Source: Erwinia sp. HDF1-3R (GTDB taxonomy: Bacteria; Pseudomonadota; Gammaproteobacteria; Enterobacterales; Enterobacteriaceae). Taken from it: a stretch of DNA of 64,000 bases. The translations under genes were made by a program, and so were the position numbers. Positions 10,454-22,396 of this stretch are shown in pieces (the stretch's first letter is position 1; every line of letters starts with the position of its first letter). The notes beneath the pieces are model-generated. The model was not told the DNA's origin. It worked only from the letters and a program-made list of their open reading frames with translations, and did no database searches. Location of the stretch: assembly GCF_039621855.1 (NCBI RefSeq), contig NZ_CP155071.1:4030001-4094000 (forward strand), in the 5' to 3' direction.

Positions 10454-12445
10454 CTACAGCAGCGCTTTTGCTTTCGCGACAACGTTGTCAACGGTGAAAC
10501 CAAACATCTCGAAAAGCTTATCGGCTGGCGCTGACTCACCGAAGGTCGTCATGCCCACGATTGCGCCATTCAGACCGGTATATTTAAACCAGTAGTCAGC
10601 GATACCGGCTTCAATTGCCACGCGCGCGCTAACCGCTTTAGGCAGCACGGACTCACGATAGGCCTCATCCTGCTTGTCAAACGCATCGGTAGACGGCATG
10701 GAGACAACGCGAACCCTGCGCCCTTCGGCGGTCAGCCGATCGTATGCGCCCACCGCCAGCTCCACTTCGGAACCGGTAGCGATCAGAATCAGCTCGGGCT
10801 GGCCTTCACACTCTTTCAGCACGTAAGCACCGCGCGCCACGTTAGCCAGCTGCTCGGCATTACGATCCTGCTGCGCCAGATTCTGGCGGGAGAATATCAG
10901 TGCCGTAGGGCCATCCTGACGCTCAATGGCATATTTCCAGGCGACCGCGGATTCCACCTGGTCGCAGGGACGCCACAGGCTCATATTCGGCGTCACGCGC
11001 AGGCTGGCCATCTGCTCAACCGGCTGATGCGTCGGACCATCTTCTCCCAGACCGATAGAGTCATGGGTATAAACCAGCACCTGACGGATCTTCATCAGCG
11101 CCGCCATACGCGCCGCATTACGCGCATACTCCACGAACATCAGGAAGGTGGCGGTGTAAGGCAGGAAACCACCGTGCAGCGTAATGCCGTTCGCAATGGC
11201 GGTCATGCCGAACTCGCGTACGCCGTAGTGGATGTAGTTGCCGGCTGCATCTTCATTGAGGGGCTTAGAACCCGACCACATCGTCAGATTGCTGGGAGCC
11301 AGATCGGCAGATCCTCCCAGGTACTCCGGCAGCAGTTTACCGAATGCCTCCAGCGTATTCTGTGAAGCTTTACGGCTGGCGATTTTTGCCGGGTTAGCCT
11401 GAAGCTTCTCAATAAAGGCCTGCGATTCACGCTGCCAGTTGTCCGGCAGTTCGTTACTCATGCGGCGTTTAAATTCGGCCGCCAGCTCAGGATGCGCCTT
11501 CGCATAGGCGGCAAACTGCTCGTTCCAGGAGGCCTCTTTAGCCTGACCGGCTTCGCGGGCATCCCAGTGCGCATAGATTTCAGTTGGGATAACAAAAGGC
11601 GCATGTTCCCAACCCAGCTGTTTACGGGTCAGTGCAACTTCAGCATCACCCAGCGCTGCGCCGTGTGAGTCATGCGTGCCGGCTTTATTCGGTGAGCCAA
11701 AGCCAATTACCGTTTTGCACATCAGCAGTGAAGGCTTATCGCTGACCGCTTTCGCTTCTTCGATGGCTTTTTTGATCGCATCCGCATCGTGACCATCCAC
11801 GCCGCGCACGACGTGCCAGCCATAGGCTTCAAAGCGCTTCGCGGTATCGTCGGTGAACCAGCCATCAATATGACCGTCAATGGAGATGCCGTTGTCATCA
11901 TAAAACGCAACCAGCTTGCCGAGCTTCAGCGTACCCGCCAGTGAGCAGACCTCGTGTGAGATGCCTTCCATCATGCAGCCATCGCCCATAAACACCCAGG
12001 TGTTATGGTCCACTACCTCATGGCCCGGACGGTTAAACTGCGCCGCGAGGGTGCGTTCAGCAATCGCCATACCTACCGCATTCGCCACGCCCTGCCCCAG
12101 TGGGCCGGTGGTGGTTTCGACGCCCGCCGTGTAGCCAAACTCAGGATGTCCCGGCGTTTTAGAATGCAGCTGACGGAAGTTTGCCAGCTCATCAATCGGA
12201 AGATCGTACCCGGTGAGGTGCAGCAGGCTATAAATCAGCATGGAGCCGTGACCGTTTGACAGCACGAAGCGGTCGCGATCGGCCCACTGCGGGTTGGTCG
12301 GGTTGTGGTTCATAAAGTCGCGCCACAGAACCTCGGCAATATCTGCCATGCCCATAGGTGCACCGGGGTGGCCGGAATTGGCTTTCTGAACTGCATCCAT
12401 ACTCAATGCGCGAATGGCGTTGGCAAGCTCTTTACGAGAAGACAT
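10454..12445 (-). CDS. tktA: transketolase 1
   Basis: Thiamine-diphosphate enzyme moving two-carbon units between ketose and aldose phosphates in the pentose-phosphate pathway, supplying erythrose 4-phosphate (substrate of Epd) and ribose 5-phosphate. The 663-residue length is typical. The cofactor motif [13 protein letters not shown] is near residue 154, with NDNGIS-like [11 protein letters not shown] about 30 residues later. The central domain has [11 protein letters not shown] near 470. The neighbours loiP and speB match the E. coli order. Confidence 0.98.
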   Translation of the reverse strand: MSSRKELANAIRALSMDAVQKANSGHPGAPMGMADIAEVLWRDFMNHNPTNPQWADRDRFVLSNGHGSMLIYSLLHLTGYDLPIDELANFRQLHSKTPGHPEFGYTAGVETTTGPLGQGVANAVGMAIAERTLAAQFNRPGHEVVDHNTWVFMGDGCMMEGISHEVCSLAGTLKLGKLVAFYDDNGISIDGHIDGWFTDDTAKRFEAYGWHVVRGVDGHDADAIKKAIEEAKAVSDKPSLLMCKTVIGFGSPNKAGTHDSHGAALGDAEVALTRKQLGWEHAPFVIPTEIYAHWDAREAGQAKEASWNEQFAAYAKAHPELAAEFKRRMSNELPDNWQRESQAFIEKLQANPAKIASRKASQNTLEAFGKLLPEYLGGSADLAPSNLTMWSGSKPLNEDAAGNYIHYGVREFGMTAIANGITLHGGFLPYTATFLMFVEYARNAARMAALMKIRQVLVYTHDSIGLGEDGPTHQPVEQMASLRVTPNMSLWRPCDQVESAVAWKYAIERQDGPTALIFSRQNLAQQDRNAEQLANVARGAYVLKECEGQPELILIATGSEVELAVGAYDRLTAEGRRVRVVSMPSTDAFDKQDEAYRESVLPKAVSARVAIEAGIADYWFKYTGLNGAIVGMTTFGESAPADKLFEMFGFTVDNVVAKAKALL

Positions 12446-12729
12446 GTTCTACTCCAGGTCGGATTAAACGCTTCGCCGTCCTTAACCTATTTTATTCAAT
12501 GAGTTATCAGGCAAAGTTGTAAAAGTCGACCCACAATGTACATGAAGATCCCATCGTCTGTACATGGCGTAACGTGCAATATAACCGGTATTCCCTTGCA
12601 TTTTTCTTCCTGTGAACTATGCATTAGCGCGGAACACGTTTATAACGCCCTGTGACAGATTCGCTTTCCTTTCCTGTCCTTATGGCAGGTTTTTACCCTT
12701 AATCTCTTGTTACTCAATGGATATACCCA

Positions 12730-13482
12730 ATGAAATTACGTTCTGCTCTGGTGGCATTTGCCGTCGCCAATGCACTTTCCGGCTGTGCCAATATCGACAG
12801 CAACGCCCTGATGCAGTCCGGTGCACAGGCATTTCAGGCTGCGACCCTGACTAATGACCAGGTGAAAGCCCTCAGCGTTAAGTCCTGTGAACAGATGGAT
12901 AAAGAGGCGCAGATTGCGCCAGCGGATAGCCCTTATACGCAGCGGCTGAACAAAATCGCGGCGGCGCTGGGCGATAATATCAACGGCACGCCAGCAGACT
13001 ATAAGGTCTATATCACGAAGGACGTTAACGCCTGGGCCATGGCTAATGGCTGCATTCGCGTTTACAGCGGACTGATGGATTTGATGACCGATAACGAAGT
13101 CGAAGGCGTGCTGGGGCATGAGATGGGCCACGTTGCTTTAGGGCACACCCGTAAAGCTATGCAGGTTGCCTGGAGCACCACCGCAGCACGGACGGCGGCG
13201 GGTGCCGCGGGCGGCATTGCTGGCTCGCTGTCGCAATCTCAGCTAGGCGACCTGGGGGAAAAACTGGTCAATGCACAGTTTTCACAAACGCAGGAGTCAC
13301 AGGCGGATGACTACTCATATGACCTGCTGAAGAAGCGCGGTATCGACCCGCAGGGGCTGGTCACCAGCTTCGACAAGCTGGCGACGCTGGAGGGCAGTCA
13401 TCAGAGCACAATGTTTGACTCCCACCCGGCCTCAGCAGCCCGTGCGCAGCATATTAAGGAACGCATCGTGTCCGGTAAATAA
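12730..13482 (+). CDS. loiP: M48-family metalloprotease lipoprotein LoiP
   Basis: A 250-residue lipoprotein protease. The signal peptide ends in a lipobox (ALSGC, Cys19), and the zinc motif HEMGH is at about residue 134 with the third ligand region QESQADDYS near 195. E. coli LoiP (YggG) is an outer-membrane protease made on low-osmolarity stress and linked to BepA. The length is almost that of E. coli (252). A strong terminator follows. Confidence 0.94.
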   Translation: MKLRSALVAFAVANALSGCANIDSNALMQSGAQAFQAATLTNDQVKALSVKSCEQMDKEAQIAPADSPYTQRLNKIAAALGDNINGTPADYKVYITKDVNAWAMANGCIRVYSGLMDLMTDNEVEGVLGHEMGHVALGHTRKAMQVAWSTTAARTAAGAAGGIAGSLSQSQLGDLGEKLVNAQFSQTQESQADDYSYDLLKKRGIDPQGLVTSFDKLATLEGSHQSTMFDSHPASAARAQHIKERIVSGK

Positions 13483-13492
13483 ACGCTGAACG

Positions 13493-13533
13493 AAAAAAAG
13501 GGCCTGACGCAGTCATGCGCCAGGCCCTTTTTT
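13493..13533. terminator. bidirectional terminator between loiP and speB
   Basis: An AAAAAAGGGCCTG / CAGGCCCTTTTTT stem has A and T runs on both sides and lies between convergent genes. It is a near-perfect intrinsic terminator in both directions. Confidence 0.92.
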
Positions 13534-13546
13534 AGCACTCTGACGG

Positions 13547-14470
13547 TCAGACGCCTTTGTTGACGGCCTGAACGTGCAGCATATCCAGCGCCAGCGTGGC
13601 GGCGGCCAGCGAGGTCAGATCGGACTGATCGTAGCCCGGCGCTACCTCGACCAGATCCATCCCGACAATGTTCAGCCCCTGCAGGCCGCGCACCAGCTTA
13701 GTGGCCTTATCGGTCGTCAGCCCACCGATCACCGGCGTGCCGGTACCGGGTGCATGGGCAGGATCCAGACAGTCGATATCGAAGGTCAGATAGACCGGCA
13801 TGTCGCCCACAATCTGCTTCACCTGGGCGATGATATCGTCCACGCTGCGCTCATTAACCTGCGCGGCATCCAGCACGTTGAAGCCGAGAGCGTCATCAAA
13901 TTCGGTGCGAATACCAATCTGTACCGAACGCGCAGGGTCGATAAGCCCTTCTTTCGGCGCGTGATGGAACATCGTGCCGTGATCGAACGTCGGGCCGTTA
14001 GAGTAGGTATCGGTGTGCGCATCGAAATGCACCAGCGCCATCTTACCAAAATGCTTAGCATGGGCGCGCAGCAGCGGCAGCGTCACATAGTGATCGCCAC
14101 CAAAGGTCAGCATGCGCTTGCCGCTTTCCAGCAATCTTTCCGCGTGCGCCTGGAGTTTGTCACTCAGATCCTGAGAATCACCAAACGCGTAGACCAGATC
14201 GCCACAGTCGATCACCTTCAGATGCTGGCGCAGATCAAACTTCCACGGCCAGCGGCACCCTTCCCACGCCAGGTTGGTGGAGATCTGGCGGATGGCACCC
14301 GGGCCTAAACGGCTCCCGGGACGGCCAGAGGTCGCCGCATCGAAAGGAATACCGGTAATTACCCATTCAGCATCGCTATCCCAGGGCTGAAAATTAACCG
14401 GAAAACGCATAAACCCGAAGGCGTTAGACACCAGCGAGTTGTCGTACTGGTGGCCCAGCGTGTTATTCAT
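13547..14470 (-). CDS. speB: agmatinase
   Basis: Hydrolyses agmatine to putrescine and urea, the second step of the arginine decarboxylase route. The 307-residue ureohydrolase has the manganese motifs GGDHYVTLP (near residue 125), HFDAHTDT (near 150) and [10 protein letters not shown] (near 228). The start [15 protein letters not shown] is chosen over an upstream in-frame start by similarity to E. coli SpeB. It lies 38 bases after speA in the same direction and is likely co-transcribed. Confidence 0.97.
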   Translation of the reverse strand: MNNTLGHQYDNSLVSNAFGFMRFPVNFQPWDSDAEWVITGIPFDAATSGRPGSRLGPGAIRQISTNLAWEGCRWPWKFDLRQHLKVIDCGDLVYAFGDSQDLSDKLQAHAERLLESGKRMLTFGGDHYVTLPLLRAHAKHFGKMALVHFDAHTDTYSNGPTFDHGTMFHHAPKEGLIDPARSVQIGIRTEFDDALGFNVLDAAQVNERSVDDIIAQVKQIVGDMPVYLTFDIDCLDPAHAPGTGTPVIGGLTTDKATKLVRGLQGLNIVGMDLVEVAPGYDQSDLTSLAAATLALDMLHVQAVNKGV

Positions 14471-14508
14471 ACTCTGTCCTTTTACTATCAAACCGCGCGA
14501 GGGGAAAA

Positions 14509-16477
<1,969 letters not shown>

Positions 16478-16485
<8 letters not shown>

Positions 16486-16630
16486 TGCGAGCCTCAAATT
16501 GGTAAAATGCGGAACAGTTAACCACTATCGCAGGGAAAGCCCGCGACAACAACCCATCGACCAGCGGGAAATTCAGCATAAAATGCTGCGGCATCGCACC
16601 TGTCGGTTTCTGAAGTATAACATCAAACAC
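16478..16630 (-). CDS. yqgB: YqgB-like small ORF overlapping the speA start
   Basis: A 50-codon ORF starting GTG with a strong upstream GGAGG seven bases away. Its stop codon lies inside the speA start region (AATGTCTGA), so the two genes overlap by 8 bases. The C-terminal half reads [18 protein letters not shown], matching as I recall the C terminus of E. coli YqgB (GLLSQFQAAIVVNCF), which sits at the same place. The N-terminal half is not conserved to my eye; internal ATGs at codons 13 and 18 could be the start instead. YqgB has been linked to acid stress; the position and overlap also suit a leader peptide acting on speA. Confidence 0.7.
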
Positions 16631-16672
16631 GTAACGGCCTCCGTCAGGAGTCAGACAGTCAAAAGCGAAAAT

Positions 16673-16757
16673 CTCTCAGGGGGAACTGAGAGTACCGGGT
16701 TACCACCCGTGAACATATCAGCCTGCACGCGCTGGAAAGACGATGGCCTGCGTGCAG
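16673..16757 (-). promoter_or_regulatory. structured speA/yqgB leader with tandem hairpins
   Basis: Read on the minus strand, three stems occur in a row: CTGCACGC/GCGTGCAG (16723-16757), CGGGT/ACCCG (16694-16707), and CTCTCAG/CTGAGAG (16673-16692). The last is followed by ATTTTCGCTTTT, which could act as a weak terminator or attenuator 43 bases before the yqgB GTG. The structures are seen; a regulatory role is inferred. Confidence 0.45.
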
Positions 16758-16982
16758 ACAATGGATAATGCATGCCTGAAAAGGCCGTAAAGGAGGGATA
16801 AGTCCGCCAATCCTTTCTGTAAGGCTTAAAGCAGCGGCGTTTTATACAGCCGGACCCGGTGAAATGCAAAATCTAAAAGTGCGAAATGCCCGTTCGGTCA
16901 GCAATTTCTGCTATTTTCACTCTCGATGAAATTTGATTTCATGAAAAAACGCTGGCAATCCGCTTAACGAGTAACCTAAAAT

Positions 16983-17006
16983 AGCCGTCCAGATGTTAAT
17001 CCATCC
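16983..17006. promoter_or_regulatory. tandem MetJ boxes upstream of metK
   Basis: Three adjoining 8-mers AGCCGTCC, AGATGTTA and ATCCATCC resemble the MetJ box AGACGTCT, with about 6, 5 and 4 of 8 matches. Contiguous degenerate boxes are typical for MetJ. metK of E. coli is MetJ-repressed. Operator function is inferred. Confidence 0.6.
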
Positions 17007-17164
17007 ATACCGGTTAACTTCTAAGCGTCTTAGAACCTATGTACTGCTCACGGCTTTGCCTGAGGGGGCGCTGAGCACAAGGCCCGTTTGATATTGCAGA
17101 CTGGTACCCACTCTTTCGCGCTATGCAGTCGATTCCAACCCGTATTAGTAAGGTAAAGAATAAA

Positions 17165-18319
17165 ATGGCTAAACACCTTTTTACATCCGAGTCCGTATCA
17201 GAAGGACATCCCGACAAAATTGCCGACCAGATTTCTGATGCCGTGCTCGATGCTATTCTCACACAGGATCCTAAGGCGCGCGTAGCCTGTGAAACCTATG
17301 TAAAAACTGGCATGGTGCTGGTCGGTGGTGAAATCACTACCTCGGCATGGGTCGATATCGAAGAGATCACCCGTAATACCGTGCGTGAAATCGGCTATGT
17401 CCATTCCGATATGGGCTTTGATGCCAACTCCTGTGCCGTATTGAACGCCATTGGCAAGCAGTCTCCTGATATCAATCAGGGTGTGGATCGTGCCGATCCG
17501 CTGGAGCAGGGTGCGGGTGACCAGGGCCTGATGTTTGGCTACGCCACTAACGAAACCGACGTCCTGATGCCTGCGCCAGTGACCTATGCGCACCGTCTGG
17601 TTCAGCGCCAGTCAGAAGTCCGTAAAAACGGCACCCTGCCCTGGCTGCGCCCTGATGCTAAAAGCCAGATCACCTTCCAGTATGACGATGGAAAAATCGT
17701 TGGTATTGATGCGGTAGTGCTTTCTACTCAGCACAGCGAAGATATCTCCCTGAAGGATCTGCAGGAAGCGGTGATGGAAGAGATCATCAAGCCGGTTCTG
17801 CCAGCAGAGTGGATCAACCCCAGCACCAAATACCACATTAACCCAACGGGCCGTTTCGTTATCGGTGGGCCTATGGGCGACTGTGGCCTGACCGGCCGTA
17901 AAATTATCGTGGATACCTACGGCGGCATGGCGCGTCACGGCGGCGGTGCTTTCTCCGGTAAAGATCCTTCTAAAGTGGACCGTTCAGCAGCCTATGCCGC
18001 GCGTTATGTGGCAAAAAACATCGTTGCTGCGGGTCTGGCTGACCGTTGTGAAATTCAGGTTTCCTATGCCATCGGCGTGGCCGAGCCAACCTCAATCATG
18101 GTTGAAACCTTCGGGACTGAAAAGGTGCCTACCGAGCAGCTTACGCTGCTGGTGCGTGAGTTCTTCGATCTGCGCCCTTACGGCCTGATTCAGATGCTGG
18201 ATCTGCTGCACCCGATGTACCGTGAAACGGCAGCTTACGGCCACTTTGGCCGCGAACATTTCCCATGGGAAAAAACCGATAAGGCAGCTCAGCTGCGTGA
18301 GGCCGCGGGTCTTAAATAA
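17165..18319 (+). CDS. metK: S-adenosylmethionine synthase
   Basis: Makes S-adenosylmethionine from methionine and ATP. The 384-residue protein is the E. coli length. It shows GHPDKIADQ near residue 14, [12 protein letters not shown] near 115 and the phosphate-binding [15 protein letters not shown] near 260. The start [15 protein letters not shown] is preceded by a TAAGG-containing ribosome-binding site; the frame extends 14 codons upstream without support. Repression by MetJ is likely given the boxes 160-180 bases upstream. SAM also feeds spermidine synthesis, linking it to neighbouring spe genes. Confidence 0.98.
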   Translation: MAKHLFTSESVSEGHPDKIADQISDAVLDAILTQDPKARVACETYVKTGMVLVGGEITTSAWVDIEEITRNTVREIGYVHSDMGFDANSCAVLNAIGKQSPDINQGVDRADPLEQGAGDQGLMFGYATNETDVLMPAPVTYAHRLVQRQSEVRKNGTLPWLRPDAKSQITFQYDDGKIVGIDAVVLSTQHSEDISLKDLQEAVMEEIIKPVLPAEWINPSTKYHINPTGRFVIGGPMGDCGLTGRKIIVDTYGGMARHGGGAFSGKDPSKVDRSAAYAARYVAKNIVAAGLADRCEIQVSYAIGVAEPTSIMVETFGTEKVPTEQLTLLVREFFDLRPYGLIQMLDLLHPMYRETAAYGHFGREHFPWEKTDKAAQLREAAGLK

Positions 18320-18340
18320 GCCCAGTCTCTGCCGGTTAAG

Positions 18341-18363
18341 GGGCACCCCAGGGTGCCCTTTTT
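18341..18363 (+). terminator. metK terminator
   Basis: GGGCACCC and GGGTGCCC form a tight stem followed by TTTTT, 22 bases after the metK stop. Confidence 0.9.
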
Positions 18364-18427
18364 GCTGCCCGCTATCTGGCAGTTTATCGTCGCCTGTCTA
18401 CACTTCGTTGACGCAGAACGCGGCGAA

Positions 18428-18443
18428 GTGATAACGATTACAT
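18428..18443. promoter_or_regulatory. second, weaker GalR/GalS-like operator
   Basis: GTGATAACGATTACAT keeps the centre and most arm positions of the GalR consensus with two mismatches. It lies 203 bases upstream of the better operator, a spacing that would allow DNA looping as in the gal operon. Inference from motif only. Confidence 0.45.
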
Positions 18444-18630
18444 CATGAAACTTGCTGTTTTTTCTAATATTAAGAATTTACTGACCTGACAAATGCTACT
18501 GTAATGCGTTATTTTCAGCGCTGTCTGATAGAGGACCATCAGGGAATTAAGTGAAAATATTTAGTGCTATGACTAACTGGTTATAAAGCGTAAGCGCGCA
18601 TGAACAGGCTACTTTTAACAGAGATCCAGT

Positions 18631-18646
18631 GTGTAACCGATTACAC
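18631..18646. promoter_or_regulatory. GalR/GalS operator of galP
   Basis: GTGTAACCGATTACAC is a full match to the GalR/GalS operator pattern (GTGNAANCGNTTNCAC), 87 bases upstream of the galP start. Galactose control of galP is known in E. coli. Confidence 0.8.
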
Positions 18647-18649
18647 CAT

Positions 18650-18665
18650 TGTGATCTGTAGCACA
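18650..18665. promoter_or_regulatory. CRP site of galP
   Basis: TGTGA-TCTGTA-GCACA matches the CRP consensus at nine of ten conserved positions. It directly adjoins the GalR operator, giving the usual sugar-permease control region. Confidence 0.7.
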
Positions 18666-18732
18666 GTCTTGCGCACAAAGGTTTTCTAACATTTATAACA
18701 ACAATATGCGGTACCACTTACATGGAGGCTTT

Positions 18733-20130
18733 ATGCCTGATAATAAAAAACACAGCAGGACCTCAAATAAGGTCATGACCTTATTTGTGTGTTTCCTGGC
18801 GGCGCTTGCCGGCCTGCTTTTTGGTCTGGATATCGGCGTTATTGCCGGTGCCTTACCCTTTATTGCGAAAGACTTTAACGTCACTGCCCACCAGCAGGAA
18901 TGGATTGTCAGTTCAATGATGTTCGGTGCTGCCGTCGGTGCTGTCGGTAGCGGCTGGATGTCTTCACGCCTCGGTCGTAAGAAAAGCCTGATGATTGGCG
19001 CAGTGCTTTTCGTTATCGGCTCGCTCTGGTCGGCAATGTCCCCTAACCCGGAGATGCTGATTGTGGCTCGCGTTCTGCTGGGCCTTGCCGTCGGTGTAGC
19101 CTCTTATACCGCGCCGCTTTATCTCTCTGAAATTGCGCCAGAGAAGATTCGCGGCAGTATGATCTCTCTCTACCAGCTGATGATTACCATCGGTATTCTG
19201 GGTGCCTACCTTTCCGATACCGCCTTTAGCTTCACCGGCGAATGGCGCTGGATGCTGGGTGTGATAACCATCCCCGCTGCGCTGTTACTGGTTGGCGTTT
19301 GCTTCCTGCCGAACAGCCCACGCTGGCTGGCGGCGCGTGGCAACTTCCGTGATGCTCAGCGCGTACTTGATCGCCTGCGTGATACCAGCGAGCAGGCTAA
19401 GCGTGAGCTGGACGAAATTCGCGAAAGCCTGAAAATCAAACAGTCCGGCTGGAGCCTGTTCAAAGATAACGGTAATTTCCGCCGTGCGGTCTATCTCGGT
19501 GTTCTGCTGCAGGTTATGCAGCAGTTCACCGGTATGAACGTTATCATGTACTACGCACCGAAAATTTTTGAAATTGCAGGCTTTACCAATACCACTCAGC
19601 AGATGTGGGGCACGGTAATTGTCGGCCTGGTTAACGTGCTGGCAACCTTTATTGCCATCGGTCTGGTTGACCGCTGGGGCCGTAAGCCAACGCTGAAGCT
19701 GGGCTTCACGGTGATGGCAGCGGGCATGGGTGTTCTGGGTACGATGCTGCATCTTGGCATTCATTCCTCAGGCGCACAGTACTTTGCCATTGCCATGCTG
19801 ATGATGTTTATCGTTGGTTTTGCCATGAGCGCGGGTCCGCTGATTTGGGTACTCTGTTCAGAAATCCAGCCGCTGAAAGGCCGCGATTTCGGTATCACCG
19901 TGTCTACCGCCACCAACTGGATTGCTAACATGATCGTGGGTGCAACCTTCCTGACTATGCTGAACTCCCTGGGTAACGCGAATACCTTCTGGGTTTACGC
20001 CGGTCTGAATGTGGTATTCATCGTCCTGACAATTATCCTTATCCCGGAAACGAAAAACGTTTCGCTTGAGCACATTGAACGTAACCTGTTGAGCGGCAAA
20101 AAGCTGCGCGACATCGGTCAGCGTGACTAA
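18733..20130 (+). CDS. galP: galactose/proton symporter
   Basis: Inner-membrane sugar/H+ symporter of the major facilitator superfamily, 465 residues with about 12 hydrophobic segments. It carries the sugar-porter motifs GRKKSLMIG after TM2, [10 protein letters not shown] after TM6 and DRWGRKPTL in the second half, and a C-terminal [12 protein letters not shown]. The start [14 protein letters not shown] follows GGAGG eight bases upstream. GalR and CRP sites upstream support a galactose role, as does the metK-galP-sprT-endA order. Close relatives AraE and XylE are less likely on these grounds. Confidence 0.95.
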   Translation: MPDNKKHSRTSNKVMTLFVCFLAALAGLLFGLDIGVIAGALPFIAKDFNVTAHQQEWIVSSMMFGAAVGAVGSGWMSSRLGRKKSLMIGAVLFVIGSLWSAMSPNPEMLIVARVLLGLAVGVASYTAPLYLSEIAPEKIRGSMISLYQLMITIGILGAYLSDTAFSFTGEWRWMLGVITIPAALLLVGVCFLPNSPRWLAARGNFRDAQRVLDRLRDTSEQAKRELDEIRESLKIKQSGWSLFKDNGNFRRAVYLGVLLQVMQQFTGMNVIMYYAPKIFEIAGFTNTTQQMWGTVIVGLVNVLATFIAIGLVDRWGRKPTLKLGFTVMAAGMGVLGTMLHLGIHSSGAQYFAIAMLMMFIVGFAMSAGPLIWVLCSEIQPLKGRDFGITVSTATNWIANMIVGATFLTMLNSLGNANTFWVYAGLNVVFIVLTIILIPETKNVSLEHIERNLLSGKKLRDIGQRD

Positions 20131-20138
20131 GTCTTTCT

Positions 20139-20156
20139 GGCCGGGGAAACCCGGCC
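20139..20156 (+). terminator. galP terminator-like hairpin
   Basis: GGCCGGG-GAAA-CCCGGCC is a stable stem with a GNRA loop just after the galP stop. The T run is weak, so efficiency is uncertain. Confidence 0.6.
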
Positions 20157-20197
20157 ATTAATTGATCTCCCCGCTTTCCCATCGTATTCTCTGCCCT

Positions 20198-20725
20198 ATG
20201 AAAACCCTCAGACTTCCCGTTGCCCTTCAGCAGGCGGTAATGCGATCGCTGCGCGAAAAATTACTGCAGGCCAACCAGCACCTTGAACGCAGCTATCCGG
20301 AACCGAAAGTGGTTTATCAACAGCGCGGCACAGCTGCCGGGACGGCCTGGCTACAAAGCTGGGAAATCCGGCTCAATCCCGTGCTGCTGATGGAAAACCA
20401 GCAGGCGTTCGTCGACGAGGTGGTACCCCATGAGCTTGCCCATCTGCTGGTCTGGAAGTATTTCGGCCGCGTGGCACCGCACGGGAAGGAGTGGAAGTGG
20501 ATGATGGAAACCGTGCTGGGTATTCCCGCCCGACGTACGCATCAGTTTGAGGTGGAAACCGTACGCAGCCGCTCTTTTCCCTATCGCTGCGGCTGCCAGC
20601 AGCACCAGCTTACCGTCCGACGTCATAATCGCGTGCTGCGGGGCCAGAGTGAGTACCGCTGCGTGCGCTGCGGCGATCGCCTGCTTCCCGGCGATTTCCA
20701 GCAATCTGAAAATTCCAGTAAATGA
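20198..20725 (+). CDS. sprT: SprT-family zinc-binding protein
   Basis: A 175-residue SprT protein. It has the metalloprotease-like motif HELAH near residue 78 and a C-terminal zinc-ribbon with CGC (near 131) and CVRCGD (near 157). E. coli SprT (165 residues) was named for an effect on bolA expression; its activity is not settled. The start [11 protein letters not shown] fits the family. The neighbours galP and endA are conserved. Confidence 0.92.
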   Translation: MKTLRLPVALQQAVMRSLREKLLQANQHLERSYPEPKVVYQQRGTAAGTAWLQSWEIRLNPVLLMENQQAFVDEVVPHELAHLLVWKYFGRVAPHGKEWKWMMETVLGIPARRTHQFEVETVRSRSFPYRCGCQQHQLTVRRHNRVLRGQSEYRCVRCGDRLLPGDFQQSENSSK

Positions 20726-20828
20726 TGAATAAACAGACAAAAATCCACTAAATTATCGCCGTCAGTTTCCGAATATTCGGGGCATCTGTTACTCTCGCCG
20801 CCTTGATTTATTACTGACGTTCTGGAAT

Positions 20829-21542
20829 ATGCTTCGCAAAATTATCAGTGTTCTTTCCTGCTGTTTACTCCTTCCGGTTTTCTTCGCTCACGGGCGTGGG
20901 CCGGAGAACTATCACCAGAATAGCTTTAGCCAGGCCAAAACCTGGGCCGCCAGGATTAATGCCGATGCGCCCGGCAGCTTCTACTGTGGCTGTAAAATTC
21001 AGTGGCAGGGTAAAAAAGGCGTACCCGATCTGGCATCCTGCGGCTATCAGGTGCGTAAAAATGCAAATCGCGCCCATCGTATAGAGTGGGAGCATGTGGT
21101 GCCCGCCTGGACCTTCGGCCATCAGCGGCAGTGCTGGCAGCAGGGCGGCAGAAAACAGTGCGCAAAAGATGCGGGCTACCGACAGATAGAGACGGACCTG
21201 CATAATCTGCAGCCAGCGATTGGTGAAGTGAACGGCGATCGCGGTAATTTTATGTACAGTCAGTGGAACGGCAGCGAGCGCCAGTATGGCCAGTGTGAAA
21301 TGAAAATCGACTTCAAAAACAAGCAGGCCGAGCCGCCAGCCCGCGCACGGGGCGCAATCGCCCGCACCTGGTTTTATATGCGCGATCGCTATAAATTAGC
21401 CATGTCCTCGCAGCAGACCCAGCTGATGACGGTGTGGGACAAGCAGTATCCGGTTACGGCCTGGGAGTGTGAGCGCGACAACCGCATCGCCCGCGTGCAG
21501 GGAAACCACAATCCTTATGTACAGCAGGCTTGCCAGCGGTAA
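20829..21542 (+). CDS. endA: endonuclease I, periplasmic
   Basis: Non-specific periplasmic double-strand DNase, 237 residues. A signal peptide (hydrophobic after [10 protein letters not shown], likely cleavage near residue 22) precedes the nuclease domain, with the catalytic motif [10 protein letters not shown] near residue 88 and [19 protein letters not shown] near 124. Eight cysteines in the mature part fit the disulfide-bonded family. It lies between sprT and rsmE as in E. coli. Confidence 0.96.
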   Translation: MLRKIISVLSCCLLLPVFFAHGRGPENYHQNSFSQAKTWAARINADAPGSFYCGCKIQWQGKKGVPDLASCGYQVRKNANRAHRIEWEHVVPAWTFGHQRQCWQQGGRKQCAKDAGYRQIETDLHNLQPAIGEVNGDRGNFMYSQWNGSERQYGQCEMKIDFKNKQAEPPARARGAIARTWFYMRDRYKLAMSSQQTQLMTVWDKQYPVTAWECERDNRIARVQGNHNPYVQQACQR

Positions 21543-21612
21543 AATCACTGACCTAAACTAGAGCTCTTTTGGCCGCACCCCATGCGGCCAGTAACCATTA
21601 AGCAGGACTTCC

Positions 21613-22344
21613 ATGCGCATACCCCGCATCTTTCATCCCGAAGCGATAACGCCGGGCAGCGAAGTGGCTCTCAGCGACGAGGCCGCTAACCATGTTGGCC
21701 GGGTATTAAGAATGACGGTCGGCCAGACCCTTGAACTCTTTGATGGCAATAATCTGACTTTTCAGGCAGAAATCGTGCACGCCGATAAAAAAAGCGTACG
21801 GGTTCGCGCTGGCGAAAGTCGTGAAGATAGCCGTGAATCCCCGCTCTACCTGCATCTTGGGCAGGTTATGTCACGCGGCGAGAAGATGGAGTTTACCATT
21901 CAGAAAGCCGTCGAGCTGGGGGTAAATACCATTACCCCCTTGTTTTCTGAACGCTGTGGCGTAAAGCTGGATGCGGAAAGGCTGGCGAAGAAAATTCAGC
22001 AGTGGCAAAAAATTGTCATTGCGGCCTGCGAGCAGTGCGGCAGAAATAGTGTGCCAGAGGTCCGGGAAGCGATGACGCTTGCGGCCTGGTGCGCCGAGCA
22101 GGACGACGGCCTGAAGCTTAACCTTCATCCACGCGCCAGCCAGAGTATTAATACGCTGCCGCTGCCCGTTGAGCGCATCCGCCTGCTGATTGGCCCCGAA
22201 GGCGGCCTTTCCTCCGACGAAATAAGTATGACCTCAGGCTATGGATTTACCGATATTCTTTTAGGTCCGCGCGTATTACGTACGGAAACGACAGCCTTAA
22301 CCGCAATTACCGCCTTACAGGTTCGCTTTGGCGATTTGGGGTAG
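21613..22344 (+). CDS. rsmE: 16S rRNA m3U1498 methyltransferase
   Basis: SAM-dependent SPOUT methyltransferase that methylates U1498 of 16S rRNA. The 243-residue protein opens with an RNA-binding PUA-like domain ([12 protein letters not shown]). The knot-forming motif [14 protein letters not shown] near residue 195 and [16 protein letters not shown] near 217 are diagnostic. gshB follows 52 bases downstream. Confidence 0.97.
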   Translation: MRIPRIFHPEAITPGSEVALSDEAANHVGRVLRMTVGQTLELFDGNNLTFQAEIVHADKKSVRVRAGESREDSRESPLYLHLGQVMSRGEKMEFTIQKAVELGVNTITPLFSERCGVKLDAERLAKKIQQWQKIVIAACEQCGRNSVPEVREAMTLAAWCAEQDDGLKLNLHPRASQSINTLPLPVERIRLLIGPEGGLSSDEISMTSGYGFTDILLGPRVLRTETTALTAITALQVRFGDLG

Positions 22345-22396
22345 GTACTCACCTGCGTTCCACATGCAAATATGGCCGCTCACTGGAGAAGCAAAA

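Noticed and set aside
10045..10539. 164-codon antisense frame over the bactofilin and tktA ends
   Set aside because: Shadow of two real genes, crossing a convergent intergenic region without a start signal.
16673..16730. Plus-strand resemblance to part of a TPP riboswitch (CTGAGAGTACC, ACCCGTGAAC)
   Set aside because: The rest of the conserved core is not in order, and the next plus-strand gene is metK rather than a thiamine gene. A covariance search would settle it.
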